The notes: generated by a model from the letters alone, not told the origin. Shown: positions 23,615 to 34,935, counted from the stretch's first letter. The stretch is DNA of 56,884 bases from Bryobacteraceae bacterium (GCA_019748195.1 JAIEPW010000091.1:1-56884), one strand, 5' to 3'. Numbers and translations: made by a program.

Positions 23615-25990
23615 CTACTGGATCGCCATCGTGGTTCCGGGCTGCGAGTTTACACCGCCGATGTTCACCGTGAGCGGCACGGCCAGCCCGCGCGGAATAT
23701 CATCCGGCAGCCGGACGTTGATCTGGTACAGTCCGGCGGTGTAGGTGGGGGCCGCGCCCGCGTACTCCGGCGTCAGCGTGCGCCCGCCGATGGTTACGGT
23801 CAGGTTGCGGACGAAGCGCAGGCCCGTCGCCACGGAACCGGTGGTGAGCGGCGGGTCGGTCTGGCCGCCGCCGGTCATGTAAATCGAGATCACGGAGCCG
23901 GGCGCCGCGGGAATGGTGAACGCGGCGGGCGCCCCGTTGAACGATCCGTTCTGGTTGACGATCGCCGCCTGTCCCGAGCCTGAGGAGTTGGCGGTGAACA
24001 GGCCGGGCGATGCCGCGGCCACGGCGTTGTCGGTGGGGCTCGACGGCCGACCCTGATACTCCACGACGATACGAGTCACGGTCCTGCCGGCGAGCTCGAA
24101 CGGCGCCACGACGTTGATCTGTTCCGCCTGGGCATAAAGAGGGGTTCCCGGAATGCCGTCGAACAATACACGGACGCCGGAGAGCAGGGGATCGATGCCG
24201 CCCTGTCCGTTCAGCGCAAAGGTCACGCCCTGCGCGGGCCCGAGTTGGCGGCCCTTGATGGTCACAATGTTGCCGGGGCTGATGGGGCCGGCCTGGAAGC
24301 TGCCGCCGTTGGTAATGCTGGTGATCAGCGGCGGTCCGGCAGGCGCGGCGGTGACGTTGAGGGTGACGGGGACGCTGCGCGGATTGGGCAAGACGGACGA
24401 TCCCACGGTGACGAAGCCGTTGTAGCGGCCCGGCGCGAGCCCATCCGCGAGCACGGAAACGGTCGCGGTCAGCGGGGTGTCCCCGAACGCGGGCTGCGCC
24501 CGCAGCCACTGGCCGCCCTGCAGGGTGAAGGTGGACAGCGTCACGCGAGCCGTGCCGGTGCTGGTGACCAGCAATGACTGCCCCGCGGGCGCGGGGCCGC
24601 CGGACTGCACGTTGAACGTCATGGCCAGCGGGCTGATCGTGATCACCGGCGCCGGCGCTTCGGTTACGGTCATGGTCACCGGGATCTGCAGCGGCGGCAG
24701 GCCGGTTACCGCCACCTGAATCGTGCCGTCATACACGCCGGGCGTCAGATTCCGGCCGTCCACCGATACGGTAAGCTCGCGCGGGAGCGTTCCGCTGACT
24801 GGGGCGACGGTGAGCCACGGCCCGCCGCTGGCCGTGGTTGCCGTGGCGGCAAAGTTGATGGCGCCGGTGGAGTGCGTCACCGTAACCAGGCGCGTCGCGG
24901 GCAGCATGCCGTTGCGGATCTGCTCAAAGCTCAAGGATGTGGGAGTCGCCGACAGCGTCGACTGCGGGCTTATCACCAGCATCACCGGGATGGTCACCGG
25001 CGCCTGCAGCGGCGCGATGATGTTGATGGTTCCGAAGTAGGCGCCCTGCTGCAATCCGGTCGTATTGGCGCTGGCGGTGACGCTGGAAGGTGTCGTGCCG
25101 CCGTTGGAGCTGAGCTGCAGCCAGCCGCCGCCCGTCGCGGTGGCGGCGCTGATGTTGTAGGCGATCGTGCTCGCCGGCGAGGTGCTGGCGATGTTGATGG
25201 GAATCGACACACCGCCGCTGGTCCCGGGGGCGGCGTTCAATTGGATGGCCAGCGGAGCCACGGTGAGTTGCGCCTGGCTGGTGACGGAAACGATTACCGG
25301 AATGGTCAGGGATCCCCCGCCGGAGTTCACCGTGACGGCGCCCACGCAGGTTCCGGCCAACAGGGACGCGGGATTGATGGACACGGTTATCGATCCCGGC
25401 GTGCTACCCGCCGGCGCGCTGACCTGCAGCCAGTTGGATCCGCAGTTCAGCGTATTCGCCGCGGCCGTATAGGCGAGGGCCGCGCCGGTGGAACCGATGG
25501 CGATGTTGACCGGCGGCGGAGCCGGCTGCGAGAGCTGGTGGCGGAAGTGGACGAACGAGGGCGACGCGGTCAGCCGCGCGGTTTCGCCTACGATCAAGGT
25601 CACCGGCAGGCTGACGGACGGATTGCTGACATCGGCGGCGGTGATGCGGATGGTCGCTTCGTAGGTTCCGGCGCTCAGCCCGGCGGGGTTCACGCGAGCG
25701 AACACCGTGCGCGGGGTCGCTCCGCTGCCCGGATCCACCAGGAGCCAGGAGGGCGCGGTGGACGGATTCAACGGGTTCACCGCCTGGGCGGAGAAGCCGA
25801 GGCTGGCGCCCGAGGAAACCACGGCGATCGCCTGCGGGCCCGGAGGGATGTCGCCGGGGCGATGGTAGAACGTCAGGGGCGCGGACGGGAGCACCTGCAA
25901 TGTGTTCGACTGCGCCCCGGCTGTGTCCAGGCAACCCATCGCCGCCAGACCAGCCAGCGCCACGCGGGCGGCAAAGTTACAGAACTGCAT
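23615..25990 (-). CDS. Secreted multi-domain protein with Ig-like (BACON-type) repeats and C-terminal TIGR03437 domain
   Basis: This is a 791-residue protein starting at the ATG 25988-25990, six bases after GGAGG; two in-frame upstream starts are less well placed. It has a signal peptide (to about residue 28) and then six repeats of about 85-90 residues. Each has a WLxV or WLQL core, a GxTP turn, LxxGxYxGTIxI and VPVxLxV, the pattern of BACON-like beta-sandwich modules. The last ~220 residues (ITNGGSFQAGPISPGNIVTI ... YQINVRLPDDIPRG) are the TIGR03437 domain typical of Solibacter-type bacteria. The protein is probably a surface or secreted adhesion or carbohydrate-binding protein; no catalytic domain is seen. 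Confidence 0.9.
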   Translation of the reverse strand: MQFCNFAARVALAGLAAMGCLDTAGAQSNTLQVLPSAPLTFYHRPGDIPPGPQAIAVVSSGASLGFSAQAVNPLNPSTAPSWLLVDPGSGATPRTVFARVNPAGLSAGTYEATIRITAADVSNPSVSLPVTLIVGETARLTASPSFVHFRHQLSQPAPPPVNIAIGSTGAALAYTAAANTLNCGSNWLQVSAPAGSTPGSITVSINPASLLAGTCVGAVTVNSGGGSLTIPVIVSVTSQAQLTVAPLAIQLNAAPGTSGGVSIPINIASTSPASTIAYNISAATATGGGWLQLSSNGGTTPSSVTASANTTGLQQGAYFGTINIIAPLQAPVTIPVMLVISPQSTLSATPTSLSFEQIRNGMLPATRLVTVTHSTGAINFAATATTASGGPWLTVAPVSGTLPRELTVSVDGRNLTPGVYDGTIQVAVTGLPPLQIPVTMTVTEAPAPVITISPLAMTFNVQSGGPAPAGQSLLVTSTGTARVTLSTFTLQGGQWLRAQPAFGDTPLTATVSVLADGLAPGRYNGFVTVGSSVLPNPRSVPVTLNVTAAPAGPPLITSITNGGSFQAGPISPGNIVTIKGRQLGPAQGVTFALNGQGGIDPLLSGVRVLFDGIPGTPLYAQAEQINVVAPFELAGRTVTRIVVEYQGRPSSPTDNAVAAASPGLFTANSSGSGQAAIVNQNGSFNGAPAAFTIPAAPGSVISIYMTGGGQTDPPLTTGSVATGLRFVRNLTVTIGGRTLTPEYAGAAPTYTAGLYQINVRLPDDIPRGLAVPLTVNIGGVNSQPGTTMAIQ

Positions 25991-26048
25991 CGCAAACCTC
26001 CGGGGCCGGGACAGCTTCATGCGTTTCAAGTTGCAATCCCGGAGCCAC

Positions 26049-26074
26049 AAAACAATTCTAGACGGAATTGTTTT
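26049..26074. promoter_or_regulatory. AT-rich perfect inverted repeat in a divergent promoter region
   Basis: AAAACAATTC (26049-26058) and GAATTGTTTT (26065-26074) are exact inverted copies around TAGACG. The site lies in the 120-bp spacer between the secreted TIGR03437 protein (minus) and the ABC ATPase-clpC unit (plus). It is markedly AT-rich in a GC-rich genome. It could be an operator controlling one or both sides or, since it ends in T4, a weak terminator. CtsR-type operators are tandem repeats, so this is not an obvious CtsR site. Confidence 0.5.
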
Positions 26075-26110
26075 ATCCGGCCACGGGAGTAGACTGGTAG
26101 AAAGCTTGCT

Positions 26111-26882
26111 ATGACAGGGTCAGTGGCTGGGACCGCGATCCGCGCTGTCGATCTCACCAAGGCGTACCGCTCGGGGCGTACGGACTTAGTGGTATTCGAC
26201 CGCCTGTGCCTGGACGTCCGCGCCGGGGAACGAGTGTCGATTATCGGCGAATCAGGGGCGGGCAAGAGCACCTTACTGCATCTTCTGGGCGGTCTGGACA
26301 CTCCAACGAGTGGTGAGATATACTTCGGTCAGAACGAGATAGGCCGATTCCGGTCGGAGGAACTCGCCGAGTTCCGCAACCGGGAAGTCGGTTTTGTCTG
26401 GCAGATGGCATCGCTTCTGGTGGAGTTCACCGCCTTGGAGAATGTCATGATGCCGTTGCTGATACGGAACGTACCCTCGGGTCAAGCCCGGGCCGTCTCA
26501 CAAGCGAGGTTGGATGAGGTTGGATTGGGCAACCGCGCGGCGCATCGGGCCGGCGAACTCTCAGGCGGCGAGCAGCAGCGGGTGGTTCTCGCGCGCGCCC
26601 TGGCGGGAGATCCGAAGGTTCTTTTGGCGGATGAACCCACGGGAAACCTCGATCCCAGGACCGGTGAAATGATCATGGGTCTGATGGAGGACCTGCACCG
26701 ATCCCATGGACTTACCACGGTTTACGTCACGCACAATCTAAGTTTTGCCGGCCGTGCCGACCGCGTCCTACTGCTGGACCGGGGGCGCTTAGTCGATATG
26801 ACCGGTAGCAGCCTGAGTACGGCATCCAGCGGACAGAATCAGTCCCGCGGCCGCGAGCCGGGGATCAGTGGGGGCGGACCTT

Positions 26883-26890
<8 letters not shown>
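26111..26890 (+). CDS. LolD/MacB-type ABC transporter ATP-binding protein
   Basis: This is a 259-residue ATPase with Walker A GESGAGKST, signature LSGGEQQRVVLARAL, Walker B VLLADEPTGNLD and the switch His in VYVTHN. LolD-like features are the early YRSGRTDLVVF and FTALENVMMPL. The Q-loop is unusual: VWQMASLLVEFTALENV instead of VFQxHxLLPEF. The last 35 residues are low-complexity. Its stop overlaps the clpC start by eight bases (ATGTTTGA). No FtsX/LolCE permease is adjacent, so the membrane partner must be elsewhere in the genome. Confidence 0.92.
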
Positions 26891-29351
<2,461 letters not shown>

Positions 29352-29368
29352 CCGGCTACTGCCGACAA

Positions 29369-29404
29369 CAAAAAAACCGCGCCCTCCCCGGGGCGCGGTT
29401 TTCT
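29369..29404. terminator. Strong bidirectional rho-independent terminator
   Basis: CCGCGCCC (29377-29384) pairs with GGGCGCGG (29391-29398) around TCCCCG, flanked by an A-run before and TTTT after. The A/T flanks extend the stem and make it function in both directions. It separates clpC from the convergent DUF4097 lipoprotein gene. Confidence 0.92.
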
Positions 29405-29427
29405 GTTGATTCCTCTCTTTTGCCGCC

Positions 29428-30345
29428 TTACTGCCGGTAAATCTTGATGGAGCCGTTCGACGTGGATAGTTCCATCATCGGCCCGCCGGTTCCGATCCGG
29501 CCCTCCAGCCGGTTCTTCGAAAGCGAACCCGACGTGCTGACATCGAAGTCGCTGCTGATCGATGAGTTGGAGGTGGTCGCTCGGATATTGGCGTTTCCAT
29601 CCGGGGGCAGCCGCAGCACGATGGAGGAGTTCGACGTGCTCGCCCGCAATTCGCGCGGAGTGTCCAGGGTCAGGTCAATCTTGCCGTTCGAGCCTTCCAG
29701 GCGGATCGGCTGCGAAGGGTCCGTCTCGCGCAGGCGAAGCTCGATGGAGCTGTTGGAGGTGACGGCCTCGAACGCGCCTTTCGCCAGGTCCCCGGAAATG
29801 GAACCGTTGGAGGTGCGCAGGTAGGCGCCGCCGATGCAACCGGCGCATTCGATGCTTGCGTTGGAGGTGTCGGCGCGCAGTTTGCCGTTCAGCCGGTAGA
29901 CACGGACGGATCCGTTCGAAGTGCGCAGCGTGACCGGGCCGTCGATATCCTCCACGCGAATGGCGCCGTTCGAGGTGTGAATATCGCTCAGATCCACCCG
30001 CTTGGGAACGCGGAGCACAAACTTCACGCCGGAATTGCCCCGTCCGGTGGGGCGCGTGGCGCGGATCCGCAGGGAATCGGGCGTGGAGTCGACATCGATC
30101 TTGATGTCGCGAAGCCGGGCTTCCGTGGAAGCTGACTTGGTTCCGAAAACCTCCACTGAGTTCTTTTCCCAGCTCCGGATCTCCACGGAGCCGTTGAAAC
30201 TCTCCAGCAGAATCTTGCCGCCCGGTTTCAACTGGTGCTCCTGACGGAAGTCTTCCTTGTATCGGTCCAGCACCCCGAGGTCGAGGTCGTCGCAGCCCGC
30301 AAGCACCAAAGCCGCGGCCGGGATCAGCATGATTTGTGCGCGCAT
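29428..30345 (-). CDS. DUF4097-family beta-repeat lipoprotein
   Basis: This is a 305-residue protein starting at ATG 30343-30345, six bases after AGGAG. A lipoprotein signal ends in LVLAGC (lipobox), so the mature protein should be tethered by a lipidated Cys. From about residue 130 it is made of nine short repeats centred on TSN-(G/S/A)-x-(I/V), for example HTSNGAIRV, RTSNGSVRV, TTSNSSISS and STSNGSIKI, which should stack as a right-handed beta helix. Such proteins are frequent in Acidobacteriota and are sometimes linked to envelope stress or adhesion; no function is established. It is divergent from the slipin gene. Confidence 0.88.
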   Translation of the reverse strand: MRAQIMLIPAAALVLAGCDDLDLGVLDRYKEDFRQEHQLKPGGKILLESFNGSVEIRSWEKNSVEVFGTKSASTEARLRDIKIDVDSTPDSLRIRATRPTGRGNSGVKFVLRVPKRVDLSDIHTSNGAIRVEDIDGPVTLRTSNGSVRVYRLNGKLRADTSNASIECAGCIGGAYLRTSNGSISGDLAKGAFEAVTSNSSIELRLRETDPSQPIRLEGSNGKIDLTLDTPRELRASTSNSSIVLRLPPDGNANIRATTSNSSISSDFDVSTSGSLSKNRLEGRIGTGGPMMELSTSNGSIKIYRQ

Positions 30346-30440
30346 CGCTTCTCCTAAGGACATTCTACGGATTGCCAGGAGCGTTCGTTCCCACACTTTG
30401 CTGACCCCAGGGGCCTAAACTGGAGGGCGGAGGCTGGCTC

Positions 30441-31202
30441 ATGGATCTCACGTTCGTCGTTCCCATCGCCATCTTGGCGCTGTATCTGATCTCCTCTGTC
30501 AAGATCCTGGCCGAATACGAGCGAGCGGTGATTTTCCGGTTGGGCCGCGTGCTGCCCCAGCCCAAAGGCCCCGGCGTGGCGCTGGTATTTGTGCCTATCG
30601 ATCGCATGGTTCGAATTTCCTTGCGGGTGGAGGCCATGGAAGTGCCCGCGCAGGACGTCGTAACGCGCGATAACGTCACGGTAAAGGTCAATGCAGTCAT
30701 ATACTTCCGGGTAGTGGATCCGACTCGCGCGGTAGTGGAGGTCACCAACTTCCTGTACGCCACGTCGCAGGTGGCGCAAACCACGCTGCGCAGTGTGCTG
30801 GGAGAAGTCGAGCTGGACGAGCTCCTCAGCCAGCGGGAATCCCTGAACGTACGTCTCCAGGCCGTTCTGGATAAGCACACCGGTCCCTGGGGCGTGAAGG
30901 TGACCATGGTGGAGGTGAAGCAGGTGGACCTGCCGGACCAGATGATCCGGGCGATCGCCAAGCAAGCCGAGGCGGAACGCGAACGCCGCGCCAAGATCAT
31001 TCACGCGGACGGCGAGTTCGCGGCGAGCGCGAAGCTGGCGGCCGCGGCCGAGCAGATCCAGCGGCAGCCGGCAGCCATCCAGTTGCGCTACCTGCAAACG
31101 TTAGTGGAGATCGGGGCGGAGAAAAACACCACCATCGTGTTCCCGCTGCCCATCGACATCCTGAATGCCATCCACAAAAGCGTTCGTCCGGCAGCCGAAT
31201 AG
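30441..31202 (+). CDS. Slipin / SPFH (band 7) membrane protein
   Basis: This 253-residue protein has one N-terminal membrane helix (residues 2-22, [20 protein letters not shown]), then a stomatin-type SPFH domain ([59 protein letters not shown]) and a charged helical stretch ([20 protein letters not shown]). It should oligomerise in membrane microdomains and regulate a protease or channel. The usual NfeD partner is not adjacent. It begins a four-gene plus-strand cluster with the SPOR protein, lipA and lnt. Confidence 0.93.
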   Translation: MDLTFVVPIAILALYLISSVKILAEYERAVIFRLGRVLPQPKGPGVALVFVPIDRMVRISLRVEAMEVPAQDVVTRDNVTVKVNAVIYFRVVDPTRAVVEVTNFLYATSQVAQTTLRSVLGEVELDELLSQRESLNVRLQAVLDKHTGPWGVKVTMVEVKQVDLPDQMIRAIAKQAEAERERRAKIIHADGEFAASAKLAAAAEQIQRQPAAIQLRYLQTLVEIGAEKNTTIVFPLPIDILNAIHKSVRPAAE

Positions 31203-31237
31203 CCGCCGTTTGCGATATTCTCAAGATTCATCCTCTC

Positions 31238-31834
31238 ATGGCCCGAAACGAAGACGGCGAACTGGAGCTGATACTCGGCAACAAGCAGTTGCTGAGCGTA
31301 TTCTTCATCATTGTGTTCCTGCTGGGCGTTTTCTTCTCAATGGGTTACATTGTGGGACGCAACAGCACCAGCACGCTGGTGGCAAGCGCGGGATCACCCG
31401 AGCAGGCGGCCGGGAGCGGTCGTGTTCCGGAGCAGACGCCGTCTCCTTCGCCCCGCGGGGAAGCGCCCGCCGTGGTGACGCGCGCCGCCGATCCGAAGCC
31501 TGAGCTAGCCAAGCCGGAACCCGCGGGCGTCGAAGCCCGGCCGGAACCACGCCGTGAGCCGAAGGCGGAAGGGCCGCTGAAGCCCCAGGAGCCCGCGAAA
31601 GGTGTTGTATATCTGCAACTGACCGCGATCGCGAGGCCGGACGCGGATACTTACGTGGCGGCGCTGCGGAAGAAGGGTTTCGCCGCGCTGTTCGCCCCGG
31701 TGCCGGAGAATCCGTCGCTGCATCGCGTGCTGGTGGGACCACTGAAGGACGCGGCAGCCGTTAACAAAGCCCGAGCCGAGTTGGAAGAATCCGGATTTCC
31801 GGGCGGCAAGGCGATCCGTAAGCAGTTCGATTAG
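31238..31834 (+). CDS. Membrane-anchored SPOR-domain protein
   Basis: This is a 198-residue bitopic protein with a short cytoplasmic N-terminus, a membrane helix (about 20-42, LLSVFFIIVFLLGVFFSMGYIV), a Pro/Ala/Glu-rich periplasmic linker, and a SPOR fold from about 125 (GVVYLQLTAIARPDADTYVAAL ... HRVLVGPLKDAAAVNKARAEL). SPOR domains bind denuded peptidoglycan glycans at division sites, so a role in cell division or wall remodelling is likely. It starts 35 bp after slipin and ends two bases before lipA. Confidence 0.9.
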   Translation: MARNEDGELELILGNKQLLSVFFIIVFLLGVFFSMGYIVGRNSTSTLVASAGSPEQAAGSGRVPEQTPSPSPRGEAPAVVTRAADPKPELAKPEPAGVEARPEPRREPKAEGPLKPQEPAKGVVYLQLTAIARPDADTYVAALRKKGFAALFAPVPENPSLHRVLVGPLKDAAAVNKARAELEESGFPGGKAIRKQFD

Positions 31835-31836
31835 CG

Positions 31837-32751
31837 ATGTCCAATATTCTTGTTCAAATCGCCGCGGCCGAACCCGCGCAGCCCCGGCTGCCTGGATGGC
31901 TGCGCAAGAATCAGAACCAGTTTGAGGCCGTGCAGACGTTGAAGAACGATCTGCGGCGGCTGAACCTGCACACGGTGTGCGAATCGGCGCGCTGTCCGAA
32001 CATCCATGAGTGCTTCAGCCGGGGTGCGGCCACCTTCATGATCCTGGGCAATCTCTGCACGCGAGGCTGTACGTTCTGCTCGGTTCCGAAGGGGTCGCCC
32101 GCGAAAAAGGAGTTCACCCTCGATCCGTTGGAGCCCTCGAATGTAGCTCGCATGGCGTCGGCCATGAATTTGCGCTACGTGGTGATTACCAGCGTGAATC
32201 GCGATGACCTCCCGGACGGGGGCTCGCATCACTTCGCGGAGACGGTACGCGAGGTTCGCCGCGCGCTGCCGGAGGCGCGGGTGGAGGTGCTGACGCCGGA
32301 CTTCCTCGGCGATACGGATGCCGTGGCTCGCGTGCTCGACGCCGGACCGCATGTCTTCAACCACAACATGGAGACGATTCGCAGGCTGTATCGCGGCGTG
32401 CGCCCCCAAGCTGATTACCAGCAGTCGCTGGACGTGCTGCGGTTCGCCAAGCGTTATCGCCCGGAGGCACTGGTCAAGTCCGGGCTGATGGCCGGCTTGG
32501 GTGAGCGCCCGGCGGAAGTGGAGCAGTTGCTGCGCGACCTGCGCCGGCACGACGTCGATATCGCCACCATCGGGCAATACCTGCAGCCCACGCGCCGCAA
32601 CCGCCGCGTGGCGGAATACGTTACCCCGGCCCAGTTCGACGCCTATCGCGACTTCGGACTGTCCATCGGCTTCCGCATGGTATTCTCGGGTCCGTTCGTG
32701 CGCTCATCCTACATGGCGGATCTGGTAAACGAAGAAGCTGCTCACTCTTGA
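31837..32751 (+). CDS. lipA: Lipoyl synthase (radical SAM)
   Basis: This 304-residue enzyme inserts two sulfurs into octanoyl chains on lipoyl domains. The auxiliary cluster motif CX4CX5C is at Cys48, Cys53 and Cys59 (CESARCPNIHEC), and the radical-SAM CX3CX2C is at Cys74, Cys78 and Cys81 (CTRGCTFC). Other family motifs are ITSVNRDDLPDGGSHHF, FNHNMETIRRL and KSGLMAGLGE. The C-terminal RSSY serine motif, which supplies a cluster ligand, is present. The gene is two bases after the SPOR gene and overlaps lnt by four bases. No lipB is adjacent. Confidence 0.97.
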   Translation: MSNILVQIAAAEPAQPRLPGWLRKNQNQFEAVQTLKNDLRRLNLHTVCESARCPNIHECFSRGAATFMILGNLCTRGCTFCSVPKGSPAKKEFTLDPLEPSNVARMASAMNLRYVVITSVNRDDLPDGGSHHFAETVREVRRALPEARVEVLTPDFLGDTDAVARVLDAGPHVFNHNMETIRRLYRGVRPQADYQQSLDVLRFAKRYRPEALVKSGLMAGLGERPAEVEQLLRDLRRHDVDIATIGQYLQPTRRNRRVAEYVTPAQFDAYRDFGLSIGFRMVFSGPFVRSSYMADLVNEEAAHS

Positions 32752-34187
32752 ACCTGCTGTTGGCCATCCTGACCGGGCTGCTGCTGATCCTGCTGTTTCC
32801 CCGCTGGAGTTGGACTTTCCTTGCGCCCGTGGCGCTGGCGCCACTGCTGATTTCCGCCGCCCGGGAGTCCCGGCCGTGGCTGCGCTTCCGCAACGGCTGG
32901 GCCGCGGGAGCCCTCTTCTGGTTCGGTGTCTGCACCTGGATCCAGCAGACGCTGGCCCTCTACGGAGGGCTGGACGGCTGGCTGGCGTGGCTCACGTTTC
33001 TGCTGTTCTGCCTGGCCAAGGGCTTGCATCTGGCGGTGTTCACGGCCCTGGCGGGATGGCTGATCCGGTCGCCATTCGCGCTGCTGCTGGTTCCGGCGCT
33101 ATGGGTGGGAGTGGAACGGACGCACGGGCCGCTCGCTTTTGCCTGGCTGACCCTGGGGGACGCCGGAGTCGACATGTCCTGGCTGTTGCGCCTGGCGCCG
33201 TGGACCGGGGTGTACGGATTGTCATTCGTCTTTGCAATGACCGCCGCGGCGTCGGCGCTTGCGGTTTTTCGGGCAGACCGGATGCGGTTCGCGCCCCTGG
33301 GCGTATTTCTTGGAATTCCCCTGCTTCCCGCGCTGCCCGCGCCGCGGCCGTCGCAAGCCGCGGTGGTGGTGCAACCCAACATCCCCGGCCACATGGACTG
33401 GACCTGGGACGTCGCGCACGCCACGCAGCGGGAGCTGCTGGAGCTGTCGGCCTCCGGAACCGGGTCTCCCCTGGTGGTATGGCCGGAAATGCCCGCGCCG
33501 CTGTACTTCGACACCGATCCCGTCTTCCGGGGCGCGGCTCAGGACCTGGCGAGATCGCGCGGCGCCTATTTCCTGTTCGGCGCGGTGGCGCGCACGCCCG
33601 CGGGAGCGCCGCTGAATTCCGCCTATCTGCTGAACCCGGCGGGTGACCGCGTGGATCGCTACGACAAGATCTTCCTGGTCCCGTTCGGGGAGTTTGTGCC
33701 CGATGTCTTTTTCTGGATCGAGAAGATCACCCAGGAAGCAGGGAACTACGTGCCCGGCTCGCGCGTGGTGAGCTTCCCGTTTCAGGACCAGCGAATCGGC
33801 GTGTTCATCTGCTACGAATCGGCGTTTCCCCACCTGGTCCGGCAGTTCGCGAAGTCGGGAAGCACGGCGCTGTTCAACCTCTCCAACGACGGCTACTTCG
33901 GTAAATCCAAAGCTCGTGAGCAGCATTTGAGCCTGGTGCGGATGCGGGCCGCGGAGAACGCGCGATGGATTGTCAGAGCCACCAACGACGGCATCACCGC
34001 GGCGGTGGACCCCGCGGGCGGAATCTCCGCGAGGCTTCCCAGCGATCAGCGGCTGGCGGCGCGGCTGCCGTACGGTTTCTCGCCGGCGCTTACCTTTTAC
34101 TCCCGGTGGGGCGACATCTTTGCCTGGCTTTGCCTGGCTGTAGGTGTATTCTTTTCCGCGAGTTCCGCATTTCGAAAGGCGATTTAA
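32748..34187 (+). CDS. lnt: Apolipoprotein N-acyltransferase
   Basis: This 479-residue inner-membrane enzyme adds the third acyl chain to lipoproteins. It has an N-terminal set of about six to seven helices (to about residue 200), a periplasmic nitrilase domain with the catalytic triad Glu247 (VVWPEMPAP), Lys307 (RYDKIFLVPFGEFVP) and Cys355 (GVFICYESAFP), and a last membrane helix. The start is a TTG at 32748 whose last bases are part of the lipA stop (TTGA), so translation is coupled. The DUF4097 protein and other predicted lipoproteins nearby would be substrates. Confidence 0.95.
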   Translation: MNLLLAILTGLLLILLFPRWSWTFLAPVALAPLLISAARESRPWLRFRNGWAAGALFWFGVCTWIQQTLALYGGLDGWLAWLTFLLFCLAKGLHLAVFTALAGWLIRSPFALLLVPALWVGVERTHGPLAFAWLTLGDAGVDMSWLLRLAPWTGVYGLSFVFAMTAAASALAVFRADRMRFAPLGVFLGIPLLPALPAPRPSQAAVVVQPNIPGHMDWTWDVAHATQRELLELSASGTGSPLVVWPEMPAPLYFDTDPVFRGAAQDLARSRGAYFLFGAVARTPAGAPLNSAYLLNPAGDRVDRYDKIFLVPFGEFVPDVFFWIEKITQEAGNYVPGSRVVSFPFQDQRIGVFICYESAFPHLVRQFAKSGSTALFNLSNDGYFGKSKAREQHLSLVRMRAAENARWIVRATNDGITAAVDPAGGISARLPSDQRLAARLPYGFSPALTFYSRWGDIFAWLCLAVGVFFSASSAFRKAI

Positions 34188-34278
34188 TCCAAGCTTAACG
34201 AATTTAGGGGTTGATCGCTTTCCGGCCTCCGTGTTACCGTAATCAGGTCCCTACTTCTATTGGCGAAAGGAGCAGCTC

Positions 34279-34344
34279 GTGAGAATTGATCTATTCGAAA
34301 GATTGCGAACGATCCGGCTCCTGACCGCCGTCCAGTTCGCGTAA
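34279..34344 (+). CDS. Possible 21-residue leader peptide
   Basis: A GTG at 34279 follows a full AAAGGAG (34266-34272) by six bases and opens a 21-codon frame ending at TAA 34342-34344: basic and hydrophobic, with four Arg and four Leu, starting MRIDLFERLRTIRLL. The rest of the 284-bp gap between lnt and the four-Cys protein holds hairpins (see 34380-34445) but no longer gene. The ribosome site makes translation plausible; there is no homology evidence. Confidence 0.4.
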   Translation: MRIDLFERLRTIRLLTAVQFA

Positions 34345-34379
34345 CTCCCCAATCCAACTCAGATGATCCGCCGGCCGAA

Positions 34380-34445
34380 GGGCCGCGCGGCCCGGCAATT
34401 TCGCGGGCGCGCTGCCGGCGGCGGGCAAAACAGACTCTCTGTTTT
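34380..34445 (+). promoter_or_regulatory. Tandem hairpins in the leader of the four-cysteine gene
   Basis: GGGCCGCGCGGCCC (34380-34393) is a perfect palindrome. Further on, AAAACAGA (34427-34434) and TCTGTTTT (34438-34445) form an exact eight-pair stem with a CTC loop ending in a T-run. The last one is 13 bases before the AAGGAGG site of the next gene. Together with the small upstream frame this is an arrangement that could attenuate transcription, but the T-side stem is AT-rich and weak. Confidence 0.4.
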
Positions 34446-34471
34446 TCGTTGAGCATGCAAGGAGGAATTCC

Positions 34472-34801
34472 ATGCCTATCTCTGTGCGCGGCGGCGATCG
34501 TGCCCCCAGTGCGCCGCGGCTATGCGACTCCTGCTGGAATGGAGTTACGATGCGCGGCGCTTCGGACAGCGAGGAGCGGATCTACTGCCGCGCCATTATG
34601 CGGGAGATTCGCATTCGCGTGGTCGAATGCAACGAATACTCGGCGCGGGGCGAGCCATCGCTCTATGACCTTCGCAAGATTGCCTGGGTCATCGATGTGG
34701 ACGCCAGCCGCGAAAAAATCGGATTCCTGCGCGCCACCGAGTGGTCGCGCCGCAATCCCGACGAAGAAATGATTCCCGCGGTGCTGGACAGCACTGCATA
34801 A
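34472..34801 (+). CDS. Small four-cysteine (zinc-ribbon-like) protein
   Basis: This is a 109-residue protein with an ideal ribosome site (AAGGAGG 34459-34465, six bases before ATG). Cys18 and Cys21 form a CxxC (RLCDSCWNG), and Cys39 and Cys53 (YCR, VECNEY) could complete a four-Cys metal site. The remainder is a mixed alpha/beta segment with DLRKIAWVIDVD and KIGFLRATEWSRRNPDEEM. The family is not recognised. It lies 134 bp before the TROVE gene on the same strand, which suggests a possible link with RNA metabolism, but that is only positional. Confidence 0.65.
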   Translation: MPISVRGGDRAPSAPRLCDSCWNGVTMRGASDSEERIYCRAIMREIRIRVVECNEYSARGEPSLYDLRKIAWVIDVDASREKIGFLRATEWSRRNPDEEMIPAVLDSTA

Positions 34802-34935
34802 CCGGAACCGGTGCGGGTCGCCGGGCGGTCCCTGAACGTTACCGAAACACGAATGCCTCTGGAGGCGGGGACGCCAATTCTTTATCCGCACAGCGTTTTG
34901 TTGGCGTAAGTGAAAGCGAAAAGAAGGACGTTTGT

